The notes below the pieces were generated by a model, which worked only from the letters and a program-made list of their open reading frames with translations, ran no database searches and was not told the origin of the DNA. Shown here in pieces: positions 45,944-56,204 of a stretch of 64,000 nt of DNA (positions within the stretch are counted from its first letter, which is position 1; every line of letters begins with the position of its first letter). Made by a program: the position numbers and the translations under genes. Source of the DNA: Saxidomus purpurata (taxonomy: Eukaryota > Mollusca > Bivalvia > Venerida > Veneridae); NCBI GenBank assembly GCA_022818135.1, contig JAFMSR010000015.1, positions 22,256,706 through 22,320,705 on the forward strand, read 5' to 3'.

Positions 45944-46164
45944 TACACCTATTTCAGTTGGATTTTTACTTTAAAAAATGTGCATAATTCCACTTTAAAA
46001 GCATCGTCATAATTTTAAAAAGAAATCAAGGAAGAAGACCAAATAAAAACGCTGTGCATGCAATTTTATTTCAGTTAACATCGACATATATACACAATCA
46101 TGCGTATTTAGGTCCGTGCAGTTAAATATTACGCCTGTCCCTGTGTATTAAAACTATTAATCAG

Positions 46165-48205
46165 ACGGACGGACAGACAGGCAGACAGACAGACAGACAT
46201 TCTTTATTTTTTCAGTCAGGTTATATAGTAACAACACGATATATTCGAAATATAGTAGACCTGTCATAATTTACCTTTAGCTAGTATATAACTACCACGA
46301 GAGAGGCTGGAAAATATATTTTTTTTTAAATTATATATATAAGATCTACATTTAAATTTTTTGGTTTATTTGAAAAATAAAATTGAAAATTGAGAATAAT
46401 CGTGGAATTAAATGAGGCAAGTAAAGAATAGGGAGGAATATCCTTTCTTCGTAATATACTGTTGTGTAAGTTAAAGTATGAATGGATGTAAAATTTAATA
46501 GGACAGGTGGTTGATTTACTTTGATTGGCAAGCGGAATAAAAAGAATTTAAAAAGAGCTCGAGATGCACGGGTATTCCATTCATAATTTTAGTTGCAGTA
46601 AGAAAGGAATGTCATTGACGGCTAATTTGTAAATAGAAACACGTAAATTTAAGTGAATAAGAGATATTAGTGTTTCTTATGTGTGTGGTTTATTCACAAG
46701 GATATAAGAATGATTTAGATGGGACAGAAAACAAAAGTAAGTATTTTCCTTACTTTTGGATATGAAAAGTCACAAAATTCTTACAAGTATTCTGTTGGTC
46801 GAAATTATAATTATAGTTTTCAACATAAGATCATGATCAGTGTATGATGATTCATACTATTTTACAATTTATTGAAATATATAGCACACACATTTATACT
46901 GGTTGCCGTAAAATAAAATAATAATGCCGAGTACTGAAAATACACATGGGAAACAACTCTACAATACCAATTTACAAGTTACAAGCATTACAGAACATGA
47001 CAAAAATAGAGTAAACTTAAGAGTTAGCTTGTGAAATGAACAATTATGCGAATAGCAAATAACGTTATATTTTTTAAGTAGTTCTGGAGATTTGGTGTTG
47101 AGGAGCTCACCAAATAAAAAAGTATTTGGTCTCTGGTAAAATCTTTTTGGAAGAAATTGTTTCCTGGCTGTTAGAAAAGCTATGCGCTTAAGCATGTAGT
47201 GATGCTCATCGGCTTTGTCATCAAGGCTACAAAGTGTACATTTCCATTGACTTTGTGGGATGAAATTCTGTCGCCATCTTAAATTTTCTTTTGAACATGG
47301 TTCGAGTCTAATGTTGGTTTTAGATATCTATTTTATCTACATGTACCACATTTAGATTAAACTGGCCCAGCCAAATGCCTGAAAGGCCAGTATGGTCCAG
47401 AATTTGACGGGTATAGAGCAACCATTTGGAATTGAAATAAATTTGAATTAAACAAGTAGTCATAACAAATTCTAGAGATCTTCCGATTATTTCCACTTAT
47501 CGGGTTAGCCCAAAACTTGGTCATTCTTGATTTGATTATGATTTCGATTGGGTAGCGTCCAAGTGCGCCATTAAACATGTATAGAGATGTACTTTTCTTG
47601 CTGTTGGTTATTTTGCGCAAAAAATAAGTATGAACATTTTCTAACAATAAGATGTCGATAATTTTGTGACCCCATACTTCGCAGTTGTAGGTCAGAATTG
47701 GTAATACAGTTTGATCAAATAACTTGAATTGTAAATCTACTGGCAAGTCGAGATTAAAAATCCTTGTGTAAAGAACATGCATTGCTTTGCTAGCTTGATC
47801 AGTAAGCGCCTTCCTAACTTTGAGGAAACTACCAGATGGAGAGAATGTCACACCGAGATATTTATATTCTTTCACAATTTCGATTGGGTTTCCATCCAAG
47901 GTAAAGGAAAAGTTATCTGGTTTATTTGACCCAAAGATCATGACCTTGGTCTTGCTCATATCAATATAAAGTTTCCACTGTTTACAGTATACGGCAAGCG
48001 AGTCAAAAGTCGACTGGAATGATACAGGGTCTTCGCTAATAACTATGGTGTCATCTGCATAAAGAAGGACGAATATTTTAAGATATATATCAATATGGTC
48101 TTTTTGCAAATTAACGTTTATTCCGGGATTGTATTCCGCTAAATACTTTTTAGGTCATTGAGGAAAATAGAAAAAAGAAAAAGGGCAAACTACAGTGATT
48201 TACTG
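46165..48205 (-). mobile_element. 5'-truncated LINE with (GTCT)n tail
   Basis: On the minus strand the order is: the end of the RT palm (LFLNDL-type residues, frameshifted, near 48140-48190), YADD (near 48050), RT C-terminal part, then CTLCSLDDKADEHHYML (zinc-binding tail, ~47205-47265), a ~0.75-kb 3' untranslated region, AATAAAGAATG and (GTCT)n at 46165-46200. It belongs to the non-LTR retrotransposons; clade assignment (CR1/L2/I-like) would need alignment. At least two frameshifts make it inactive. Confidence 0.85.
47357..48109 (-). pseudogene. Reverse transcriptase fragment (YADD) of LINE
   Basis: The largest genuine coding remnant in the window, 250 codons. It holds LLYADDTIVISEDP (catalytic YADD near residue 17), WKLYIDMSKTKVMIFG (~45-60), YKYLGVTFSPSG (~83-94) and LPILTYNCEVWG (~137-148), the usual order of RT motif C, D and the thumb in non-LTR elements. 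No real start codon: the frame continues upstream as EYNPGINVNLQKDH until a frameshift in an A-run. Downstream the zinc-finger-like tail is in another frame (46959-47195 continues it). Confidence 0.9.
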
Positions 48206-49009
48206 AGACACATGATTTGATGTCTGCATACATATTATAAATTATATTTAACAATTTTCCATTTACTCCGTTTTTTCAGTATTTAATAAATTACCCTGAA
48301 CGCCATATTCCGTCACACGCGGAGCTAAATTCAATGTAACTAACGAAACGTTTCTTTTTTCGCTGTCTAAATTTATCGATCAAACATTTTAACGTAAAAA
48401 GTGATCAGATGTAGAATATTGGCACGGAAGCCTGCAGTTGATTTTCTTTAAGTATATTGTATTTTTTGTATAATGGTATCTACGTCTTGCATTCTGGCAT
48501 TGGGGGCCGAATCATGGTTTGTTAATGGACTGGAACTTGGCAGGGGCATTACTGTTCAGTTTCTTTGGAGCTTGGAACTCGCAACCTTTCTCTCACGAGC
48601 GTGTTGACATCTGGAATGAGTGTTCGAAAGTGATTCAATAAGCCACGGAGCTTTCTGCGAACTAAAATATATTCGTATAAACTAATCGTTGCAGAGATTA
48701 TTATAATTCTTAAATCATATCCCCATTTAGACAAAAAGCACAAATTAAAAAAGGTTTTGAGTAAAAATATTTAAAACTGTTGCCGTATCATTTTATAAAA
48801 GAAAATAACCATCGAGAAGATATGTCCGTCGTTTTTTAATTGATCCTTCTAAATATTAACTTTAAATATTATATTTGAATTATTAAAAGAATAAACATGA
48901 TTAAACATCAGTAAATGGCTTTTAACAATCTCGTTAAAGTGTTTTATAAAACAAAATGATAGATCAATATATCAGTATATATCGCTTATACAGTGGCGTG
49001 TAGCTGCCC
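48206..49009. other. No recognisable gene
   Basis: AT-rich spacer upstream of the truncated LINE. The minus-strand frame 48549-48743 has no supporting features. Confidence 0.4.
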
Positions 49010-49094
49010 CCCAGGTAAAAAAAGCGCTTAAAATCAATAATTTCCCCCAAGCCAAAAAAACCCAAAAAAACTTTTTTTTAAAAAAAAAAATTTT
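49010..49094. other. Low-complexity corrupt join
   Basis: Runs of C, A and T ('cccccagg', 'aaaaaaacccaaaaaaac', 'ttttttt', 'aaaaaaaaaaa') end exactly where duplicated block B copy 2 begins. The style resembles the block at 24055-24545 and suggests a poorly resolved assembly join. Confidence 0.6.
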
Positions 49095-49645
49095 AAAAAT
49101 TTCACAGACTGATGTCCAGCCGCAGACAACTTATAATCATGTACATGTATATAGTAAGTCTCAAGGTCCGGGCGTCCATTATAAAGTTCTATATTCACTC
49201 TACATACTATTAGTAAGTTCCTCCATGCTTAATTTATAAAATGGTTGATTTTTTCAGTTTGGACCATACCATTAGTTGCTTACAAGATGGACATTGACAA
49301 CACACTCGAGCACAGAGATATAGATGATCATGATCTGCACTGGTCGCAGAGGCAAAATCACTTGCTATCAGCAGGGTAAGGGATAAATTATGGTTTATTA
49401 TTCACATGGAATCCTCTGATGTGCGTGTAAAAGTTTATATCCCCCGCCAAAGGCGGATGGATATTGTTTTGGCGTTGTCCGTCAGTACCCCCCTGTCCGT
49501 ATGTCCATCAGTCAGTCCCAACCATTCCTTCATTCCGTAGTCATTAAATCCACCAAAGGTTTAGGGTTAGGGTGTGTACAGTGGTCATTTACTCTTCTTT
49601 GCTTTAGAGCTAAGTGGTTCCGAAAAGTACAATGGAAAATACCAC
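49095..49645 (+). repeat. Duplicated block B, copy 2
   Basis: Direct copy of 39500-40048 with the same exon-like segment and the same family G insertion at the same place, so the duplication is younger than that insertion. Here the family G element is complete. Confidence 0.9.
49258..49375 (+). other. Candidate coding exon, frameshifted copy
   Basis: Preceded by TTTTTTCAG and followed by GTAAGG. Relative to 39667-39785 one base is deleted after 'ataccat', which gives an early stop in the first frame. From the ATG onward the frame is open: MDIDNTLEHRDIDDHDLHW, then SQRQNHLLSAG. Most differences from copy 1 change the amino acid. Confidence 0.35.
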
Positions 49646-50386
49646 ATTAGGATAGAAATGCATGGGATGTCTTGTCTGTCAGTCCGTCCTTCCGTCCATT
49701 GCCATAACTAAGGAGCTAATGGATATTAATGTGAATCTAATGCCGCGGCATACGCACGCTTTCTTTAAGATTGGCTTAGTCAGAGTTATTGCCCTTTGAC
49801 TTAATTTTTCTGCTATGTTCAATATGAAAACATTAAAATTCTATTTCTCTGCAACCGGTTATCAAACTTTGATTGTAATTGGCTCAAATAATTTAATGAT
49901 CACTCTTTTTAGTATCCACACCCTTCCTTTTTAGAAATGAGGCTCTCAAAGGGTGTAACACTTTTTTATAAGTATTCTAAATAGAAACTGACTTAAGAAT
50001 TTTGTTTTGTTTTTTAAAACTTACGATTGAACTCCAAATGGGGAGGTCAGATTAAAACAAAATTGTTTCTTTTTTATTGAAAAGGCTTGTCAGAATTTGA
50101 TTTTGTGTGGCATGAATAATCGATGTTGTATTCTCTAAAACGCAAAACTTTTGAGACGATTTTTACAGAAATGAGGCCCTTAAGAGAACGAGTGCTTTCT
50201 GAAACTAGTAATACTGATTAAATTCAACTTTCAACAACTTAGTTTTTTTGTGACTGTAACTTGAAGTAAAAATTATCCCCTCAGCGATGAGGCCCCAGTG
50301 GAGTTGAAAAATTAAAAAGAATAAAATCTGAAACAGACAGACCAATACACTTTCCAGTAACTGTTTCATTTGGCGGGGGATATAAA
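49434..50386. mobile_element. Family G TIR element, best-preserved copy
   Basis: A perfect 18-bp terminal inverted repeat TTTATATCCCCCGCCAAA (49434-49451) / TTTGGCGGGGGATATAAA (50369-50386). The interior has GGATATTGTTTTGGCGTTGTCCG, (TCCGTCC)n and repeated 'aatgaggccc..aaggg' blocks. No protein. Other copies: 980-2459, 39848-40048 (left part) and 55310-56064 (right part). Confidence 0.85.
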
Positions 50387-50419
50387 ATCACTGAAGTTGC
50401 TTGTTATTTCATACAGTGT

Positions 50420-51157
50420 TGATAATCTAATGTAAAGACAAAGTGTCGAGTGCAAGAGAGTTCAAAGGTAATGGTATCCTGTATATACATGCACACTTTT
50501 GTGTCCGGTTAGTAACTTTGTCATGAAATGAGGATTTTAAATAACTAGGCACAGATGTTCAGCACATCAAGACAATGTGTCGCGTGCAAGATCCACCACC
50601 ATCTACCTCAAAGATCAATGTTAAACTTAAGAGTTTAAAGGTAATGGTATTCTGTATATATGCACACATTTGTGCCCGGGCTGTAACTTTGTCATGTAAT
50701 GAGAGCTTTAAAATAACTTAGATGTTCAGCACATCAAGACAATGTGATGCGTGCAAGATCCACGATCTACCTTAAAGGTCAGGGTCACACTAAAGAGTTT
50801 AAAGGTAATGGCATCCTTTATATATGCTTACATTTGTGTCCTTACTGTAACTTTGTCAATAAGGATTTTGAATAACTTGGCACAAATATCCAGCACATCA
50901 GGAAAATGTGTCGCGTGCAAGACCCATGACCCTACATAAAGGTCAAGGTCACAGGTAGAGGTCAGACAGCTTAGAGTCCTGTATACAAACACATGTTCAT
51001 GTCCGGATTGTAAATTTGAAATATTTTAAAATAAACTGGAACAAATAATCAGCACATGAAGGCAAGTTGCCGTGTTCCAAACCTTGACGGTCAAGGACAC
51101 ACACTGTGAGACACCTCTTTGAGGGTATTCGTCATTTATGAAGGACAGTCTTGTTTC
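50420..51157 (+). mobile_element. Family E Helentron-like element, 5'-truncated copy
   Basis: Four to five ~165-190-bp core repeats ('gtccggactgtaactttgtcat', 'agcacatcaagacaatgtgtcgcgtgcaag') end in 'gagacacctctttgagggtattcgtcatttatgaaGGACAGTCTTGTTT', matching the right end at 35519. This uninterrupted copy serves as the empty-site reference for the insertions in 32016-35519. Confidence 0.85.
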
Positions 51158-51159
51158 AG

Positions 51160-51645
51160 CAAATTTTGTCCGCATATTTTTCAGCAACCATTCGCCAGAA
51201 ATTAATAACACTTCACAGCAAAGTTTGTCAGCGCTATTTCTCAGCAGCAACTCGCTTGAAATCAATGAAACTTCAGATGATTGATTGATATCAAGCCTTT
51301 TTGTGAACATTGTTGGCATATTGCACTTGAATGACTTTTTTATTGAGTTACAGCCCTTTTCCACCAACCATTGGCTGGAAACCATTGAAACTTCGGAGGA
51401 GTTATTGATACTAAGCTTAACTATACATATTGTTGATATGTTGCCTTCTGGTACTTAAACATCGAGTTAAAAGATTTTTGGCAAGTTTGTCCGTTCCATT
51501 TCTCAGCAACTACTGGACGGGAATCAATGAAACTTCCCAAAAGTGATCGGTACCAAGCCTGAATAATGTGCATTCTTCTGCATATTTCGCTCAGATGTTT
51601 TTTCACTGAATTCCAACACTTTGCTTTTTTCAGGTATAGTGTACA
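51160..51645 (+). repeat. Degenerate ~60-145-bp direct repeats
   Basis: The phrase 'gaaatcaatgaaacttc' recurs at about 51200, 51259, 51378 and 51523 with 'tttctcagcaac' before it and 'gatcaagcct'-like text after it. It is likely the core of another decayed element. Minus-strand frames over this stretch are not supported. Confidence 0.5.
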
Positions 51646-51704
51646 TAGAGATTTTTGTCGGGAGTGAATTCAATGTGAGTTTTTTTTGTTTTTGTTTTTT
51701 TCAG

Positions 51705-51784
51705 GAATTACGGATGGAGGTATTCACAAGTTTTCTGGCCCTATTGAAGATGTGAATAGTGACCATAGAAGACATGTCGGATGA
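51705..51784 (+). other. Candidate terminal exon related to cassette family
   Basis: Preceded by a strong T-rich tract and CAG. One frame reads ITDGGIHKFSGPIEDVNSDH and then RRHVG-stop, where DVNSDH echoes the cassette pattern DVQxDH. At DNA level GATGTGAATAGTGACCATAG aligns with the cassette core. It could be the last exon downstream of 49258-49375 (~2.3-kb intron), but this is inference. Confidence 0.25.
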
Positions 51785-52299
51785 AACTGACGCCAACTAC
51801 CGTAGCGTAAAAGATCTGTGATGTAAACGCTGTTAAAAACTCATTACTAAGACAATGTTAAACATAATCATGTATGATAATAATACGTTACGGTATTACT
51901 TGTGTATATGTATATTAGTTCATTGTAATGTTTAAAATTGGGAAGTATTTCGGACATGTAAAATGATTGCAAGCTATAGTCTGTAACAAGTAAAGAAATG
52001 AGGGACCAAATGCGACCTAATTTTGCCACGTGTGACAAAACATTGGACAAAGTAAAGATTAAGCTGTTAGTAACACATTGCTAACCGATTTCAAAGATTA
52101 AGCTACATTTTTGCAGATGATTAAAAACGGTGTCGGACATATTTTTCGAAAAATAGATTCAAACATTTTAAAATCACATCGAAAATTTAACAATTATCTG
52201 GAAAGCATCATTTTGATGATTGTCTTCTATATTCTCTGAATCAGATATTGACTAGACTAAGTATTGAAATTTAGAATTGGCATCAAGTCTCAAGAAATA
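51785..52299. other. No recognisable gene
   Basis: AT-rich, could be 3' untranslated or intergenic. No clear polyadenylation signal close to the candidate exon. Confidence 0.3.
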
Positions 52300-52775
52300 C
52301 TATTAATGATAATAATCATCTTTATTTAAAGTCAGCAATATACAAAAATAATGTTAATATAATATATAATAATTAATATAATCGTCATCATGCGCGCCTC
52401 ATCGTTATTAAAATGCAAGATACAACAATAAAAATAATAATAAAAATAATCATCATCTAAATTTAAGTCAGCAAGATACAATAATAATAAAAATACTTAT
52501 AATCATCATCATCATCATCATCTATAGTCAGCAAGATAGAATTATAATTGTAATAATAATAATCATCAACTTAATTGAAAGTCAACAAGATACAATAATA
52601 ATTATAATAATTATCAACATCATCTTGATTTAAAGTCAGCAAAATAGAATAATAAAAATAATAATAATCATCATCATCATCATCATCATCATCTTAATTT
52701 ATAGTCAGCAAGATACAGTAATAATGATTATCTTAATCATCATCATCTTTATTTAAAGTCAACAAGATACAAATA
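52300..52775 (+). repeat. Minisatellite: seven ~50-80-bp units of AAT/ATC runs plus 'aaagtcagcaagatac'
   Basis: The phrase 'tttaaagtcagcaagatacaa' recurs at about 52325, 52460, 52523, 52576, 52632, 52704 and 52754, each followed by (AAT)n and (ATC)n of variable length. Confidence 0.85.
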
Positions 52776-52784
52776 ACAACAGAC

Positions 52785-52935
52785 GCTTTTGAACCGATGG
52801 AAGGTGTTGGTGTATGTTGGTCATACTGGCTTACTCCACCTGCTCGATCTAGTACCTACCATCTAACATTGGCTCATACTTGGGTGGCATTGCTGGGAAA
52901 GCCAGTGTGCTAACCACTGCTCTAACCAGACATCC
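52785..52935 (-). mobile_element. Possible tRNA-like SINE remnant (minus strand)
   Basis: On the minus strand 'ctggtTAGAGCAGTGGttagcac' resembles an A box. I do not see a clear B box, so the call is weak. Confidence 0.3.
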
Positions 52936-52939
52936 AATT

Positions 52940-53155
52940 TATATCAATATTTTGGCGTTTTCTGGTGTCTTTGTGTAGTCTATGGGTGTCTTCGGGTAAT
53001 TGATTGGTCATGAAGGTCAGCTTTGAAGTCAATACTATTTCCTTGTTGTTGTTTTTTTTAATAAAAATGTTGAAGCATTTTATGACCACTCCTTCTATGG
53101 ACTTCTGGTAAAATGCATTGCATATAAGACCCCGTCTTAAGGGCGGTGCTAAAAA
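52940..53155 (-). repeat. Inverted fragment of the 54.1/62.9-kb repeat
   Basis: 'ttggcgttttctggtgtctttg', 'tctatgggtgtcttcggg' and 'gacttctggtaaaatgcattgcatata' are reverse complements of parts of 54370-54670. It is a third, rearranged copy of the repeat that brackets the satellite. Confidence 0.7.
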
Positions 53156-53168
53156 TCTTCATTTGATA

Positions 53169-53330
53169 TAGTCAAACCTAAGGACAAAGAACGCTGACCA
53201 GAAGAAATTAAAGTGGTCTTTGTTGACAGGTGGTCTTTATTCAAAGATGTTTCCACTATAAATGAATAGTGCAATGTTTTGTCCCAGCTGGTCTTTATTT
53301 GCAGGATGGTCTTAAACACAGGTTTGACTG
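53169..53330. mobile_element. pogo/Tigger-like short MITE
   Basis: TAGTCAAACCTAAGGAC at the left and CACAGGTTTGACTG at the right are inverted, each flanked by TA. Inside, 'gtggtctttgttgacaggtggtctttatt' repeats. A solo left end of the same family starts the segment at 54091. Confidence 0.75.
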
Positions 53331-53399
53331 TATGTTATATTTTTATGCTCCACATGTAGATTATTTAAATTTTGTAGTTTTTATTTTATGAGAACACTA

Positions 53400-53427
53400 T
53401 TTTGATTTGATTTGATTTGATTTGAAC
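53400..53427 (+). repeat. (ATTTG)n microsatellite
   Basis: Four to five tandem copies of TTTGA/ATTTG. Confidence 0.9.
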
Positions 53428-54090
53428 TACATTTTTGTTTTTGTTAACATTTTTTCAGACCATAATGGCAATTGCAGTTGAAAGAATAAGGCTTCCGCTT
53501 TAACAGTTCTTCCTGTTTCTCTCATATATGACGCCAACCCCACTTGTATTGTTCTTCTTCATCAATTGTGCTTACTCAGCACTTTATCAATTGTGCTTGC
53601 TCAGCAGGTTTAGTTAGGTTAGGCAGTTTAAAATAGACTATGAATGTGTATGAATTGATGTGTTAATAATAACCATAACAATCACTATAATAATAATAAT
53701 AATAATTTTATACTGTAAACCATGTAAATTTTCACTCCATTCGCAGAAGCCAGATTTCTTAACTTTACAAATATATGTTTACTTTCGTTTTGTAGTTTGT
53801 TAATATGATGTGGTAAAATTAAGTAATCACCTATTGGTACAAAATTGGTTAACAGGAATATTGACGTGAAATTTCATCGGTTTACAGTAACTTTTCATTC
53901 TGTATTTTAAACTGCGTGGATAATGCAACCTTGTTGTTGAGGGAATGTACACTTGTGAGACTGTAATACATGAGAGAAACAGGAACATGTGCAAGAGACT
54001 TCAAATTACAAAATCATGTATCATAGAATTGAAGATATGGACGTTATTCTTGAATAAGTGAAAGATACATGTGGAAGTAACTAATTTAGT
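53428..54090. other. No recognisable gene
   Basis: AT-rich. Contains a TTTTTTCAG (near 53459), too isolated to call an exon, and a short (AAT)n at about 53688-53706. Confidence 0.4.
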
Positions 54091-54795
54091 CAAACCGGTG
54101 TAAAAGACCACTTCCAAATAAAGACCAGTACGGAGAACATACCGTTGCACTATTCAAATCCAATTAAGGGACATGCACTAGATTCGAAAATTTAAATAAA
54201 ATTAAACATGTTGTATTTTCAATGTTGTAAATGAATACTCGAAAATCAAAGATTTAGTTATTATGTATGCATAAGACCAATGACCCCTGATAGCCTAATG
54301 TAGCACTTATTACCAAGAAATATGTCATGCATCAAAATTGAACTTTCAAAATTGTGTACTTATTGGCGTGGCCCTTGAGGAAAGAGTCTCATATGGAATG
54401 CATTTTGCCAGAAATCCATGGTAGGAGCGGTCATTAAATGTTACTATAAAACATTACTTATTTTTAAAAAGATAGTTTTCATAAAATGATTAAATTATTA
54501 AAAAATATCAAAACCTGTTCCTGTACTGAATAAAACATTTGTTTTAAAAAGGATTTAATTACATAAATAAAATAGTAAATTGTAATGAATTCAAAACTGA
54601 GCCTTTCGGGCAAACTACTTACCAGAAGACACCCGTAGACTTCCCAAAGATACTCAAAAACGCCATAATATTGTTAAATATGCACAGTTTTTGGAAGGCG
54701 ATGCTTTGAATTGGGTTTTAGTGTTTAGTAAAAAAATACTGTATATTTGATAAATAATCATTGTTTGAAAACACACACGCACTTGTGTAATCAGC
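54091..54795 (+). repeat. ~0.7-kb repeat flanking the satellite, left copy
   Basis: It starts with a MITE-end-like AGTCAAACCGGTGTAAAAGACC. From 'aaagaccagtacggagaacatac' to 'aacacacacgcacttgtgtaatc' it matches 62882-63542 in direct orientation with many small differences. The satellite lies between the two copies. Confidence 0.85.
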
Positions 54796-55309
54796 TGGGG
54801 GAAGCCCTCTCTAAAAATAGATAATATGATTTACAAGTACACTCAGTTTTTAAGGTATATAAATGAAATAGAAAGAAAATGCATAAAATGAAGCTTTGAA
54901 GCTGCAATTAATTTTAACTGAATAATTAAAATGAATTACTTTTAAAACTTTATTTTTACTCAGAGAAGTGAGAGCTGTTACATTTGTAAACTGCTTAAAT
55001 AGCGGACATCTCTCAAAATCGCTGCTCATCAGTATTTCGATACTTTGGTTAATATTTAAATGTCAAATCAGAATTAATTTATTAAATATACGCCTATCAT
55101 GCTGCAAAGAACTGGCGAACATGTATGAATCTTTATCCAAGGAAGAAATATACGGCGGACAATTAATTTAACTGCTCTAGCATTTTCATGTGCTTTCCAA
55201 AAAGTACTGTTTTGGATAGGTACAAAGACATTAAGGGTGATCTAAATGCATTATTCCAATATTTTATCTGATACCAAAAATAAACAATAACATGAACTTG
55301 CAGCGCCTT
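54796..55309. other. No recognisable gene
   Basis: AT-rich unique-looking sequence. The 67-codon frame at 54968-55171 shows no domain or splice support. Confidence 0.4.
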
Positions 55310-56064
55310 TGATGCCAATGGATAGAATTTCATGAAACTTAAAATAAGTATACAATAGCATAATGCCGTGGCATACGCGCAACTTTTCTTCTATATTCAA
55401 TATGAAAACTAAAAAAATTGTCTGCAACCAGTTATCAAAAATTAATTGCAATTGGTTCAAATAATTTAATGATCACTCTTTATGATATCCACACCGTGCC
55501 CTTGGATATTTTTTTAAGAAATGAGGCCCTCAGGGGGTGTAGCACTTTTCTTAAATATTATATAGAAACTTAAGAATTTTTGTTTTCTAAAACCAACAGT
55601 CCTTATATCATTTAACTTAAAACAACTGAGTTCTGTAAGACTGTAAGATGCAGAGAAAAGAATGAACACTCAGAAATGAGGCCCAAAAGGGGTGGTGAAA
55701 TTTTAAAAAAGGTTTTTTTGTCTGAAAAGGCTTGTCAGAATTTGATTTTATTTGGCACAAAGTATCAATGTATTCTCTAACAATGGAAAATTTAGAATAT
55801 GGATTTTTACAGAAATGAGGCCCTGCTTTCCTTACATTGTTATTCTATATAGAAAAGAGTTCTTGTTGTCTGAAACTAGTAGTGCTAATTTGATTCAACT
55901 TGAAACAACTAAGTTCCATGTGACTGTAACTTGACGAAAAAATATCCCCTTGGAGATGAGACCCTTTAGAAATTATAAGAACTCTTTTTTTTCTGAAAAA
56001 GACCAAAACATTTTCAAGTTGTTCTTTTTTTGGATATTTGTTTCATTTGGCAGGTGATATAAAT
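55310..56064 (+). mobile_element. Family G element, right part
   Basis: 'ataatgccgtggcatacgcgcaac', 'cttctatattcaatatgaaaac', TTTAATGATCACTCTTT, 'aatgaggccctcaggggg' and the end TTTGGCAGGTGATATAAAT follow the copy at 49434-50386. The left half with the pyrimidine repeat is missing. Confidence 0.75.
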
Positions 56065-56204
56065 GAAATGAATTTTCTTGTTATGATACCAGCAGATCTG
56101 ATGTCGATAAACGACAAGCAACCATGTGAGAGTGAGTGTTATTGTTGTTTTCTTTTCATCCCTTTTGGTGATTGTTCCTTTTAATACAACGTTTAATACT
56201 GTTC

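Noticed and set aside
53459..53510. Exon following TTTTTTCAG with an ATG frame
   Set aside because: Only 14 codons to a stop, no donor, and no relation to the cassette family.
54968..55171. 67-codon plus-strand frame in unique sequence
   Set aside because: No domain, splice site or Kozak-like context; length is unremarkable for this base composition.
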